A DNA stretch of 64,000 nt from Nocardia terrae (lineage in GTDB: Bacteria > Actinomycetota > Actinomycetes > Mycobacteriales > Mycobacteriaceae): positions 186,001 to 250,000 of the forward strand of contig NZ_WRPP01000002.1 of assembly GCF_009760405.1 (NCBI RefSeq), read 5' to 3'. Of this stretch, positions 26,709-35,438 are shown piece after piece. Every line of letters begins with the position of its first letter. Position 1 is the first letter of the stretch. The translations under genes and the position numbers were made by a program. Below the pieces are notes generated by a model. The model searched no databases, was not told where the DNA came from, and saw only the letters and a list, made by a program, of their open reading frames with translations.

Positions 26709-27282
26709 TCACCGCTTCGAGTCGAGCGTGCGATTGCCCTGGTAGAGGGTCGTTCTCGATTGCGCCCGGAGGTCGCCGGCGAATATACGGAGTTGCATGC
26801 GTTTGCCGATTGCGTGCAGGGCGCCGGGATCGACGCCGTTGTCGCCCAGTTGGTAGGCGGCTTGTTCGGCCTCGGGATCCTGCAATTCGCCGGCCTTGAC
26901 CGCGTCGGCGAGATCCCCGGCGATGCCGTTGGCGAAGATGTTCGAAATCGACTCGATCCACTCGTCGGTGGGCCCTTCGTCGTAGTCTTTCAGGCTCTGC
27001 GGGTTAAGCAATAGCGAATCAAGCAGGGGCAGTGGGTATTGCGGCGTGAGGCGGGGGAGGGCGGCTCAGCTCAGGCGGGCCGGGATCATCTTGTGCGCGG
27101 CCGAGATTTGCTGGGCCTCGGGGGTGAACCTGTAGTCCACCAGCGCTTTCGCCGCCGCCGCGCACCGTCATGCCGTTGGCGAACAGCGCGTCGAACATGG
27201 CCCAGGTGCGGTCCTTGCCCCATGCGCTGACCATGGCGGCGAGCAGGTCACGCGCGGTTCCGGATTCGCGCGGATCGGGGGT
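26709..27282 (-). pseudogene. Decayed coding region of unknown family (one or two former genes)
   Basis: On the minus strand three pieces of protein-like sequence follow one another. From 27282 a frame reads LLAAMVSAWGKDRTWAMFD and ANGMTVRG. Near 27174 the coding signal jumps to another frame, AKALVDYRFTPEAQQISAA, ending in ARLS at a TGA (27068-27066). The same frame then continues past that stop as PLLDSLLLNPQSLKDYDEG and on to SKR with a stop at 26709. The last piece could be an intact 100-residue gene from TTG 27011. Otherwise this is one gene broken by a frameshift and a nonsense codon. I do not recognise the protein. Confidence 0.4.
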
Positions 27283-27408
27283 TCAGTGGAAGAGCTTGAG
27301 CAGGTTCACGATCAACCGGTCCACGCCGTAGACGAACGGCGCGGCCACCCAGATCCAGGAGAAGACCAGCAGCGGAATGCGCCGCGACGCGGGAACGGGC
27401 TCGGTCAT
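27283..27408 (-). CDS. 41-residue MFS transporter small subunit
   Basis: A very short gene: basic N-terminus (MTEPVPASRRIP), one membrane segment (LLVFSWIWVAAPFVYGV) and a short tail (VNLLKLFH). It overlaps the stop of the OFA-type transporter by 4 bases (ATGA). Such single-helix proteins are regularly found immediately after oxalate/formate-antiporter-type MFS genes in actinobacteria and are thought to be partners of the transporter. It was identified by reading the sequence; it is too short for most ORF filters. Confidence 0.7.
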   Translation of the reverse strand: MTEPVPASRRIPLLVFSWIWVAAPFVYGVDRLIVNLLKLFH

Positions 27409-28787
27409 GGCAGTGTCTCCTCCTGCACGGTCTCCTCCTGCACGCGATGGTATTTCGCCGCGACCGGCCGGATCAGCTCATTGGCCAGGAATCCGACGCA
27501 CAGCAGGGCGATCATGATGGCGAACGAGGTGCCGTAGAGCGCGGACCCGGACTTGCCGTGGCGCGCACCGGAATCGGCGATGGCGTTGACGATCAGCGGC
27601 CCGGCCACGCCCGCCACCGACCACGCGGTCAGCAGCCGACCGTGAATGGCCCCGACCTGATAGGTCCCGAACAGATCCTTCAAATAGGCCGGGATGGTGG
27701 CGAATCCGCCGCCGTAGAACGACAGGATGAGCATCGCGCCGAGGATGAACACCGGTTTGGAATCCCGCCCGACCGACCACACCAGCACATACGCCAGCGC
27801 CCCGGCCCCGAGATAGATCCGGTACATGTTCTTGCGGCCGATCACGTCCGAGAGCGAGGACCAGCCGATGCGCCCGCTCATGTTCGCCGCCGAGAGCACC
27901 GCCACGAAACCGGCCGCCGCGGTGGCGGTCACGGGCGTCGAGCTGTGCTTGAAGAAGTCCACCACCATGGGCGCGGCCTTCTCCAGAATCCCGATGCCCG
28001 CGGTCACGTTGAAGCACAACACGATCCACAGCAGCCAGAACTGCGGTGTGCGCAGGGCGTCCTTCGCCGCCACATCGTTGTCGCTGATCAGCCTGGCGCG
28101 GGTCGCCGGGGGAGTCCAGCCCGCGGGCCGCCAGCCCGGCGGCGGCACCCGCACCAGCAGCGGGCCCAGCGACATGAACACCGCGTACACCAGGCCCATC
28201 ACCAGGAACGTCTCCGCGATGCCGGCCTTGTCCTTGCCGAAGTCCGCGAGCATCTCGGTGCTCCACGGCGACGCGATCAGCGCCCCGCCGCCGAACCCCA
28301 TGATCGCGAAACCCGTTGCCATGCCGGGCCGGTCGGGGAACCACTTGATCAGGGTCGACACCGGCGAGATGTAGCCGATGCCGAGCCCGATCCCGCCGAC
28401 GAACCCGTAGCCGAGCACGATCAGCCAGTACTGGCCCACGGCCGCGCCCAGCGCGGAGATGAGCAGCCCCGAGCAGAAACAGCTCAGCGCCACGCTCATC
28501 GCCCACCGTGGCCCCCGCAGCTCGACCTGCGTCCCGCCGAATGCGGCCGAGAGGCCGAGCATGACGATGGCCAGCTGGAACGGCAGCGCGCTGCCGGTTC
28601 CGGAGATGTGCATGGCCTTCTCGAGCGGCGGCTTGAACACGCTCCAGGCATAGGCCTGCCCGATGGCCAGGTGAATGGACAGGGCGGCGGGCGGATCCAG
28701 CCAGCGGCTCCAGCCGGGCGGGGCGACGACTTTCGAATATCCGAGTTTCGAATTGCCAGGAACGCCGGGGTCGGCAACTGCGGTCAT
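27405..28787 (-). CDS. OFA family MFS transporter (oxalate/formate antiporter-like)
   Basis: A 460-residue major-facilitator protein with 12 predicted membrane segments. The OFA pattern is visible: HLAIGQAYAWSVFKPPLE in helix 1, GGIGLGIGYISPVSTLIKWFPD in helix 4 and RPGMATGFAIMGFGGG. Family members exchange small carboxylates such as oxalate and formate. ATG 28787 is chosen for its GGAG Shine-Dalgarno; an ATG two codons upstream and a much longer frame exist. The C-terminus carries a 15-base tandem duplication (VQEET twice). It is coupled to the small-subunit gene. Confidence 0.85.
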   Translation of the reverse strand: MTAVADPGVPGNSKLGYSKVVAPPGWSRWLDPPAALSIHLAIGQAYAWSVFKPPLEKAMHISGTGSALPFQLAIVMLGLSAAFGGTQVELRGPRWAMSVALSCFCSGLLISALGAAVGQYWLIVLGYGFVGGIGLGIGYISPVSTLIKWFPDRPGMATGFAIMGFGGGALIASPWSTEMLADFGKDKAGIAETFLVMGLVYAVFMSLGPLLVRVPPPGWRPAGWTPPATRARLISDNDVAAKDALRTPQFWLLWIVLCFNVTAGIGILEKAAPMVVDFFKHSSTPVTATAAAGFVAVLSAANMSGRIGWSSLSDVIGRKNMYRIYLGAGALAYVLVWSVGRDSKPVFILGAMLILSFYGGGFATIPAYLKDLFGTYQVGAIHGRLLTAWSVAGVAGPLIVNAIADSGARHGKSGSALYGTSFAIMIALLCVGFLANELIRPVAAKYHRVQEETVQEETLP

Positions 28788-29096
28788 GCGCATCTCCACG
28801 TCGAGCTTGTGGTGATCGTAGGGGCGATGTCCGGTTTGCGAGGGTGGTTCCGGCGCAATGCGATTGACCGGTCGGTTTTCTGAAGGTTTGCGCCCGGCGG
28901 TGAGCTGTGTCACAGTTTGGTAGCGGTTCGCCTCAATTGCCGCAAACGCTTTTCATTTCCTTTGCATCGTCTTTACGATTATCCGCGGTCTGCCAAGCGT
29001 CGTGGTTCTCCCTCGCCTCGCCCGCCGCTGCCTCTCGATGCCAGTACATGTTGACCGATGAACCGGGCGGCGCCGCCGTGCCGGCGAAGGAGAGAT
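28788..29096. other. Regulatory gap between OFA transporter and SulP-carbonic anhydrase
   Basis: A 309-base divergent intergenic region without a credible gene. It holds a CRP-like palindrome (28899-28914) and an AT-rich stretch (about 28935-28985) where promoters for the right-hand gene are likely. AAGGAGAG just before 29097 is the ribosome site of the right-hand gene. Confidence 0.5.
28899..28914. promoter_or_regulatory. CRP-like binding site
   Basis: GGTGA-GCTGTG-TCACA matches the mycobacterial CRP consensus TGTGA-N6-TCACA at 9 of 10 positions. It lies 112 bases upstream of the OFA transporter start and 183 upstream of the SulP-carbonic anhydrase start, so it could serve either side. Confidence 0.4.
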
Positions 29097-31307
29097 ATGT
29101 CCACCGACACCGATCAGCCTCCACGGACGTCGCTTCCGGGCCTTTCGGCCCTGGTCCGCCACGATCTACCCGCCTCGTTCGTCGTCTTTCTCGTCTCCCT
29201 GCCGCTGTCCATCGGCATCGCCGTCGCCGTGGGCGCACCGGTGGCCGCCGGGCTCATCGCCGCCGTGGTGGGCGGCGTGGTCGCCGGACTCCTGGGCGGA
29301 TCCACCCTGCAGGTCAGCGGGCCCACCGCCTCGCTGACCGTGGTGGTCGCCGAATCCATCAACCAATTCGGCTGGCCCGCCACCTGTTTCATCACCATCC
29401 TGGCCGGGCTGCTGCAGATTCTGTTCGGGCTCAGCCGGATAGCGCGCGGGGTGCTGGCCATCGCCCCGGTCGTGGTGCACGCCATGCTCGCCGGGATCGG
29501 CATCGTCATCGCGCTCCAGCAGGTGCACGTGATGATGGGCGGCGACACCCTCACCTCCTCCTGGGACGCGATCGTCGCCCTGCCGCACCAGCTGGCCTCC
29601 GTGCACGCCGGTGACCTGTGCATCGGACTGGTCGTCATCGCCATCCTGGTCGGCTGGCGGCGGCTGCCCGAACCCGCGCGCCGGGTGCCCGCGCCGCTGG
29701 TGGCCGTCGTGGCGGCGACCCTGCTGGCGCGGGTGCTGCCGGTGCGGGTCGAGCGCATCACCCTCAACGGCTCACTGCTGAACGAACTGCACCTGCCGCA
29801 AGTGCCGCACGGCGGCTGGGCCACGGTGGCGCTGATGGCGGTCACCATCGCGCTCATCGCCAGCGTGGAGACCCTACTATCGGCCGTCGCGGTGGACCGG
29901 ATGCGCCAGAACTCCGCGCGCCGAACGGATCTGGATCGCGAACTGCTCGGGCAGGGCGCGGCCAACATGGTCTCGGGGCTGATCGGCGGGCTGCCGGTGG
30001 CGGCGGTCATCGTGCGCAGCATCACCAATGTCCAAGCGGGCGCGCGCACCAAGGCCGCGACCATGCTGCACGGGCTGTGGATCCTGCTGTTCTCGGTGGC
30101 GCTGGTCGATGTGGTGCGCTCGATTCCCAAGGCGGCGCTGGCCGGACTGCTCATCGTGATCGGCATCCAGCTGATCAAGCTCGCGCACATCCGCCGCGCC
30201 CAGCGCACCGGCGACCTGGCCGTCTACGCCGCGACGGTGTTCGTGGTGGTGTTCTGGAATCTGTTGCTGGGCATGCTGGTCGGGCTCGCGCTGGCCTTCG
30301 CGCTGCTGCTGTGGCGGGTGGTGCGGGTGGCCGTGACCGCGGGGGAGACCGAGGACGGGCGCTGGCGCATCACCGTCGACGGCAGCTTCACCTTCCTGGC
30401 CCTGCCCAAGCTCACCGCCCAGCTGCACCGGGTGCCCGCGGGCGCGGACGTGGTCGTCGAGATGACCGTCGACTTCATGGACCACGCCGCCTACGACGCC
30501 CTGCAGGACTGGGTGGAGCAGCACCGGAGTGAAGGCGGCACAGTCGAATTCATCGAGGTCGGCGCGGTGCGCATGGCCGACGCCGCCGACGGTCCGGCCG
30601 CGCGCGGGCATTCGCGTCATCTGCTCGACGAGGCGATCGGCCCGTGGCGGCGCACCGCCAACGACGGGGACCGCATCGTCGCCGGGGTGGCGGCGTATCA
30701 CCGCAGTCACGCGCACTTCATGCGGCCCCACCTGGGTGTGCTGCGCGACGGTCAGGAACCCGACTCGCTTTTCGTCACGTGCGCCGACTCGCGCATCGTG
30801 CCCAACGTCATCACCAACAGCGGTCCCGGCGACCTGTTCACCGTCCGCAATGTGGGCAACCTGATTCCGCGGGACGCGCAGGACTCGTCGATGGAGGCGG
30901 CGCTGATCTACGCCCTCGACAAGCTGGATATCCGCTCGGTGGTGGTGTGCGGGCACTCCGGGTGCGGTGCGATGGGCGCGCTGCACAGTGAACTGGTCAC
31001 CGGCTCCCAGCTCGACGACTGGCTCGCGCACGCCCGGCCCAGTCTCGAGCGGTTCCGGCTCGGGCATCCGGTCGCCGCGGCGGCCGCGGCGGCGGGCTTC
31101 GGCACGGTCGATCAGCTGGGCATGGTGAATGTCGCGGTGCAGCTCGAGACGCTGTACGCGCATCCGGTGGTCCGGCGCGGCGTCGAAGAGCGCGGAGTGG
31201 TGTTGTCGGGGCTGTTCTTCGATATCGCGACCGCCCGCGTGGTGGAGGTCACGGTGGACGGCATCGGTGAGATCGACGGCGTGGGGCGGGTGGCCCAACC
31301 CGCTTGA
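29097..31307 (+). CDS. SulP transporter-carbonic anhydrase fusion, copy 1
   Basis: A 736-residue bifunctional protein. Residues 20-420 are a SulP membrane domain (LQVSGPTASLTVVVAE, ASVETLLSAVAVDRM), about 440-515 a STAS domain, and about 540-730 a beta-class carbonic anhydrase. The zinc site is complete: CADSR (Cys, Asp, Arg) and VVCGHSGCGA (His, Cys). It most likely imports bicarbonate and equilibrates it with CO2 at the membrane. ATG 29097 has a strong Shine-Dalgarno. A close paralogue follows at 31502. Confidence 0.92.
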   Translation: MSTDTDQPPRTSLPGLSALVRHDLPASFVVFLVSLPLSIGIAVAVGAPVAAGLIAAVVGGVVAGLLGGSTLQVSGPTASLTVVVAESINQFGWPATCFITILAGLLQILFGLSRIARGVLAIAPVVVHAMLAGIGIVIALQQVHVMMGGDTLTSSWDAIVALPHQLASVHAGDLCIGLVVIAILVGWRRLPEPARRVPAPLVAVVAATLLARVLPVRVERITLNGSLLNELHLPQVPHGGWATVALMAVTIALIASVETLLSAVAVDRMRQNSARRTDLDRELLGQGAANMVSGLIGGLPVAAVIVRSITNVQAGARTKAATMLHGLWILLFSVALVDVVRSIPKAALAGLLIVIGIQLIKLAHIRRAQRTGDLAVYAATVFVVVFWNLLLGMLVGLALAFALLLWRVVRVAVTAGETEDGRWRITVDGSFTFLALPKLTAQLHRVPAGADVVVEMTVDFMDHAAYDALQDWVEQHRSEGGTVEFIEVGAVRMADAADGPAARGHSRHLLDEAIGPWRRTANDGDRIVAGVAAYHRSHAHFMRPHLGVLRDGQEPDSLFVTCADSRIVPNVITNSGPGDLFTVRNVGNLIPRDAQDSSMEAALIYALDKLDIRSVVVCGHSGCGAMGALHSELVTGSQLDDWLAHARPSLERFRLGHPVAAAAAAAGFGTVDQLGMVNVAVQLETLYAHPVVRRGVEERGVVLSGLFFDIATARVVEVTVDGIGEIDGVGRVAQPA

Positions 31308-31331
31308 CGACCGGGTCGGCAGGGGCTCGAC

Positions 31332-31363
31332 AGGGGTGTGAATCCGAAAAGGTTCACACCCCT
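31332..31363 (+). terminator. Rho-independent terminator between the two SulP fusions
   Basis: An 11-bp perfect stem, AGGGGTGTGAA with TTCACACCCCT, around a 10-base loop, followed by TTAACTTT. It begins 25 bases after the stop of copy 1, so copy 2 needs its own promoter in the AT-rich stretch 31370-31430. Confidence 0.85.
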
Positions 31364-31501
31364 TTAACTTTGGAGAGCATATTTCTCAGGCTTTGCTAAG
31401 TCTTTACTCTTAGCCTTACCTGTGCTCGTCCGGTGAGTCTGCGGCCAAAGCCGTCCGCAGCCTTTATTTCGATGCCCCTGTACATGCTCGCTAGGAGCGA
31501 T

Positions 31502-33709
31502 ATGTCTCGCGACACCGATTCACCGCCAGGCAGAACCGCCGGCAGATTCGACAATCTGCTGCGTCACGATCTTCCTGCATCCCTTGTCGTCTTCCTCGTC
31601 GCCTTGCCGCTCTCGCTCGGCATCGCGGTCGCCTCCGGCGCACCCATCGCCGCCGGACTCATCGCCGCCGTCGTCGGCGGTGTGGTGGTCGGCCTGCTCG
31701 GCGGTTCGCCGCTGCAGGTCAGCGGTCCGGCCGCGGGCCTGACCGTGGTGGTGGCCACCACCATCAGCGAATTCGGCTGGAAAACAGCCTGTTTCATCAC
31801 CGTCCTGGCCGGGCTGCTGCAGATCCTGTTCGGGCTCAGCCGCATTGCCCGGGCGGCCCTGGCCATCGCGCCGGTGGTGGTGCACGCCATGCTCGCGGGC
31901 ATCGGCATCACCATCGCGCTGCAGCAGCTGCACGTGCTGCTGGGCGGGTCCAGCCACAGTTCGGCCTGGCAGAACCTCATCCAGCTGCCCGGTGAGCTGG
32001 GCAACCTGCACGGCGACGACTTCCTGGTCGGGCTCGTCGTCATCGCCATCATGCTGAGCTGGAAGTACGTGCCCGGAGCACTGAGGGTGCTCCCGGGCCC
32101 GCTGGTCGCGATCGTCGTCGCCACCGTGCTCTCGCTCGTACTGCCCGGCGAACCCGAGCGAATCGTGTTGAGCGGCTCGCTGTTCGACGCCATCGGACTG
32201 CCGTCGCTGCCGTCCGGCGACTGGGGCGCGGTCGTGCTCGCGGCACTGACCATCGCCCTGATCGCCAGCGTGGAGAGCCTGCTGTCGGCGGTTTCCGTCG
32301 ACAAGATGCACACCGGGCCGCGCACCAACTTCGACCGTGAGCTGGTCGGGCAGGGTGCGGCCAATATGGTCTCCGGTGCGCTCGGCGGCCTGCCGGTCAC
32401 CGGCGTCATCGTGCGCAGTGCGACCAATGTGCAGGCCGGAGCGCGCAGCCGCGCCTCGGCGCTGCTGCACGGCGTCTGGATCCTGGTGTTCTCGGTCGCG
32501 TTGGTCGGTGTGGTGCAGCAGATTCCGAAATCGGCGTTGGCCGGTCTGCTCATCGTGGTCGGCATCCAGCTGGTCAAGATCGCGCACATCACCTTGGCCC
32601 GGCGCACCGGTGACCTGATGGTGTACCTGGTGACCGTGCTCGGCGTGGTGTTCCTGAACCTGCTCGAGGGCGTGATCATCGGTCTGGCACTGGCTTTCGG
32701 GCTGCTGCTGTGGCGGGTCGTGCGGGTCACCGTGACCGCCTCGGAGGTGGTCGGCACCGATCGCTGGCTGGTCACCATCGACGGCACCTGCACCTTCCTG
32801 GCGCTGCCGAAGCTCTCGGCCGAACTGTCGAAGGTGCCCACCGGCACCGACGTGCTGGTCGAGATGAGCGTCGACTTCCTCGACCACGCCGGCTACGAGG
32901 CCATCCACGACTGGTCGCGCCAGCACGAGAGCACCGGCGGCACAGTCGAATTCGTGGAGCTGGGCACCGCGCACATGGCCCACGCCCTGACCGGCCCGCC
33001 GGTCCGGGGCCGCGCCCGCACGCTGCTCGACGACGCGCTGCGCCCGTGGCGGGAAGGGGAGGGCAACCCCATCAAGAACGGTGTGGCCGCCTTCCACCGC
33101 CGCAACGCCCACGTGGTGCGCCCGCACCTGGACGAGCTGCGCGACACCCAGAACCCGCACTCGCTCTTCCTGACCTGTGCGGACTCGCGGATCGTGCCGA
33201 ACGTCATCACCCACAGCGGTCCCGGCGACCTGTTCACCATCCGCAATGTCGGCAACCTGGTGGTCCCCGGCGGCCGCGACAGCTCGATCGAGGCGGCGCT
33301 GGCCTTCGCCATCGACGAACTGCAGGTCGACAATGTCGTGGTCTGCGGCCACTCGGCCTGCGGTGCCATGAAGGCGCTGGTGGCGGGCGGTCCGACCGGG
33401 CCGGGTCTGGGCAACTGGCTGGTCCACGGCCGCCCCAGCCTGGACCGCTTCCACTCCGGCGATCCGGTCGCCGCCGCGGCGGCCCGAGCCGGATTCGGTG
33501 TGGCGGACCAGCTTTCGATCGTGAACGTGGCAGTCCAGGTGGAAACCCTGCGACAGCACCCGGTGGTGCGCCGCGCCATGATCGAACGCGGCCTGAAGGT
33601 GTCGGGCCTGTTCTTCGACATCGGCCCGGCCCGCGTCCTGGAGGTCACCGCCTCCGGCATCGCCGAGATCGATGCTCCCGAACTGGCGGCCCTGGCTCCG
33701 ACCCACTAG
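31502..33709 (+). CDS. SulP transporter-carbonic anhydrase fusion, copy 2
   Basis: A 735-residue paralogue of the preceding gene with the same three parts: SulP membrane domain (LQVSGPAAGLTVVVATT, ASVESLLSAVSVDKM), STAS domain and beta-carbonic anhydrase with CADSR and VVCGHSACGA. The two copies align over their whole length without large gaps, pointing to a tandem duplication with later divergence. The copies differ most at the extreme N-terminus and in the linker before the carbonic anhydrase. Separate promoters suggest different expression conditions. Confidence 0.92.
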   Translation: MSRDTDSPPGRTAGRFDNLLRHDLPASLVVFLVALPLSLGIAVASGAPIAAGLIAAVVGGVVVGLLGGSPLQVSGPAAGLTVVVATTISEFGWKTACFITVLAGLLQILFGLSRIARAALAIAPVVVHAMLAGIGITIALQQLHVLLGGSSHSSAWQNLIQLPGELGNLHGDDFLVGLVVIAIMLSWKYVPGALRVLPGPLVAIVVATVLSLVLPGEPERIVLSGSLFDAIGLPSLPSGDWGAVVLAALTIALIASVESLLSAVSVDKMHTGPRTNFDRELVGQGAANMVSGALGGLPVTGVIVRSATNVQAGARSRASALLHGVWILVFSVALVGVVQQIPKSALAGLLIVVGIQLVKIAHITLARRTGDLMVYLVTVLGVVFLNLLEGVIIGLALAFGLLLWRVVRVTVTASEVVGTDRWLVTIDGTCTFLALPKLSAELSKVPTGTDVLVEMSVDFLDHAGYEAIHDWSRQHESTGGTVEFVELGTAHMAHALTGPPVRGRARTLLDDALRPWREGEGNPIKNGVAAFHRRNAHVVRPHLDELRDTQNPHSLFLTCADSRIVPNVITHSGPGDLFTIRNVGNLVVPGGRDSSIEAALAFAIDELQVDNVVVCGHSACGAMKALVAGGPTGPGLGNWLVHGRPSLDRFHSGDPVAAAAARAGFGVADQLSIVNVAVQVETLRQHPVVRRAMIERGLKVSGLFFDIGPARVLEVTASGIAEIDAPELAALAPTH

Positions 33710-33723
33710 GAAGATCGAACAGC

Positions 33724-33763
33724 ACACCGGCGCGGGCATCCCGACAGGGACCCGCGCCGGTGT
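33724..33763. terminator. Bidirectional terminator hairpin
   Basis: ACACCGGCGCGGG pairs perfectly with CCCGCGCCGGTGT (13 bp) around a 14-base loop, between the convergent ends of the second SulP fusion and the small membrane protein gene. No U-run. Confidence 0.75.
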
Positions 33764-34050
33764 CATCGGCGATGGAGGGGCGGCCGGAGGTGGGCGGTCA
33801 GCACCCAGGCCACCCCCGCCCAGGCGAGTGAGAACGGCAGCACGGCAAGGAAATCCAGCGGTTGCCGCAGGACCGCCACCACCAGGAACACCGCCGACAG
33901 CGAGACCAGCCCGAGCGCGCCGCGCCGATGGATGCGCCCGGCCCGCGCGAACCGCCGCGAACCCCGCGCCATCGCATCCAGCCGCAACGCCGCACCCAGC
34001 TGAGCCACCGCGTACCCGCCCAGCAGCAGCGTCTCGACCGCCGGACTCAT
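33763..34050 (-). CDS. Small hypothetical membrane protein
   Basis: A 95-residue protein with three hydrophobic stretches (about 5-22, 48-64 and 68-88) separated by an Arg-rich cytoplasmic loop (GSRRFARAGRIHRRG). I recognise no family. ATG 34050 places the first membrane segment directly at the N-terminus. The longer frame upstream runs through repeat DNA and looks non-coding. It converges on the second SulP fusion. Confidence 0.55.
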   Translation of the reverse strand: MSPAVETLLLGGYAVAQLGAALRLDAMARGSRRFARAGRIHRRGALGLVSLSAVFLVVAVLRQPLDFLAVLPFSLAWAGVAWVLTAHLRPPLHRR

Positions 34051-34688
34051 GCGGCAGCCCCGCGGACGCGACCGGCCGAAAACCGGCCGCGGACACAACG
34101 AATCACCCGAACCTCCGCGCTCACTGGGGATGCACACCGGCCGCAGGCCGCAGGCAGAACCGACCGGTTCGAGTGCAAGGCTAAGCCCGACAAGCCGCCC
34201 ACACCCGCAACGACGCGCCTCTGACCTGGCGGTTTCCCGCGCGCACGACCGCTCGCCCCGGTCGGGCGACGAGCATGCGTCGACATATGCGGCGGTCGAT
34301 GTCCGAGTCGGTGCGTCCTGGGGCTGTGCCGGTGTCTGCCCGCCGGAAGTGTCCGCCGGGTCCGAGAGTGGGCGCGGAATCCGGTTCGACCGCGCACGCT
34401 GTAGCCATCCGGTCAGTCGACCTCGGCGCGACACGGGTTCCTGACCAGGTGATTCGCGCGCGATTCGGGCGAACGGGCGCGCCTGCCCCGCCGAATCCCG
34501 GACCGGGCATACGCTTGGCCGGCTGCCCAGGGGAACGGCCCACCACTGCGCGAAAACGTGCCATTGTGGTGGAACCACGCATGACACCGCGGTGGAACCA
34601 CGCATGACACCGCGGTGGAAGCACACCAAACCGTCGTGTAACCACGTTGGGTAGTAATCACCGATGAGTCGCCCCTGATCGGAGTCGG
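34051..34688. other. Gene-poor stretch with a tandem repeat
   Basis: About 640 bases with overlapping open frames on both strands that are Arg/Pro/Ser-rich and match no pattern. I see no credible gene. The right-hand end contains a 23-bp tandem repeat and the ribosome site of the FhuF-like gene. Confidence 0.5.
34568..34620. repeat. 23-bp tandem repeat, 2.3 copies
   Basis: Two perfect copies of a 23-bp unit (34568-34590 and 34591-34613) plus the first 7 bases of a third. Each unit begins with the near-palindrome GTGGAACCAC. It lies 70-120 bases before the FhuF-like gene and could be a regulator binding array or simple repeat expansion. Confidence 0.75.
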
Positions 34689-35438
34689 ATGGAAATGGTT
34701 GCGCAGACCCCAATTTCGCAATCCCTGGTGCCGGGCACCGAGCTGCTGCGCCCGCAATGGCTCGCCGAACGGATCGCCGACATGGGGATCTCGTGGGGAA
34801 CTGCCAACTCGCGGGTGTCGGGCACGCTGTGGTGGTGCATGGCGGCCTCGTCGCTGGTCGACCCGATCGTGGCGGCCGTGGCCAGCGGACGGCCCGCGTT
34901 CGATCCCGCCCTCGAACATCTCACCCTCGAGATCCGGCCGGACGGTGGCGTGGAACGCGTGGTCCCGGAACCGCACGGATACGCCGTGGCGCTGGATGTG
35001 GTGAACGTCGCGACCGCCGAGGGCGCGGATTCCACGGCGGCGGAGCCGAATTGCGCTCACCCGGAACCGCATTCCGCCGAATGCTGCGTCACGACGCCGA
35101 TCGGCCACGCCCTGCGCCATATGCTGTCCCGGGTCATCCCCGTCGTCGCCGAGGTCTCCGGCGCGGGCGTGCCCTCGCTGTGGGCCATCGTCGCCGACGC
35201 CATCGGCAACCGCGCCCTCGACATCGGCGCGGCCGAGGCCGGCGCCCGCCTGGCCCGCGATGTCGCGGGCCGCCTGCCCGTCCCGCGCTTCCAGGACATC
35301 GGCGGCCGCACCTTCGTCCGCCGCATCTCCTGCTGCCTGGTCTTCGAGGTCCCCGGCTGCGACATGTGCACCAGCTGCCCCAAACGCCCGGCCCCCGAGC
35401 GCGAGACGCTGCTCGCCGAACTCGCCGCCCGCAGGTGA
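34689..35438 (+). CDS. FhuF-like [2Fe-2S] protein, probable ferric-siderophore reductase
   Basis: A 249-residue protein whose C-terminus carries the FhuF iron-sulfur motif CC-x10-C-x2-C (CCLVFEVPG then MCTSCPKRP, with one extra Cys). FhuF-type proteins reduce ferric iron from siderophores in the cytoplasm. The N-terminal 200 residues are helical and poorly characteristic. ATG 34689 follows GGAG by 4 bases; ATG 34695 has better spacing and would remove two residues. No siderophore gene or IdeR-type box was seen nearby. Confidence 0.72.
   Translation: MEMVAQTPISQSLVPGTELLRPQWLAERIADMGISWGTANSRVSGTLWWCMAASSLVDPIVAAVASGRPAFDPALEHLTLEIRPDGGVERVVPEPHGYAVALDVVNVATAEGADSTAAEPNCAHPEPHSAECCVTTPIGHALRHMLSRVIPVVAEVSGAGVPSLWAIVADAIGNRALDIGAAEAGARLARDVAGRLPVPRFQDIGGRTFVRRISCCLVFEVPGCDMCTSCPKRPAPERETLLAELAARR

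Noticed and set aside
31411..31432. IdeR/DtxR-like box near TTAGCCTTACCT
   Set aside because: Only about 12 of 19 consensus positions match and the left half is absent; probably part of the promoter of the second SulP fusion.
31520..34096. An 858-codon open frame on the minus strand
   Set aside because: It lies opposite the second SulP-carbonic anhydrase fusion. Its translation is low-complexity (Gln/Asp/Gly/Arg-rich), as expected from the complement of high-GC coding DNA. The same applies to the long minus-strand frames at 15957-17729, 20324-22180, 22779-24656 and 36045-38090.
34049..34444. Possible genes in the gap before the FhuF-like gene
   Set aside because: Overlapping frames on both strands, Arg/Pro/Ser-rich, without ribosome sites or recognisable motifs.
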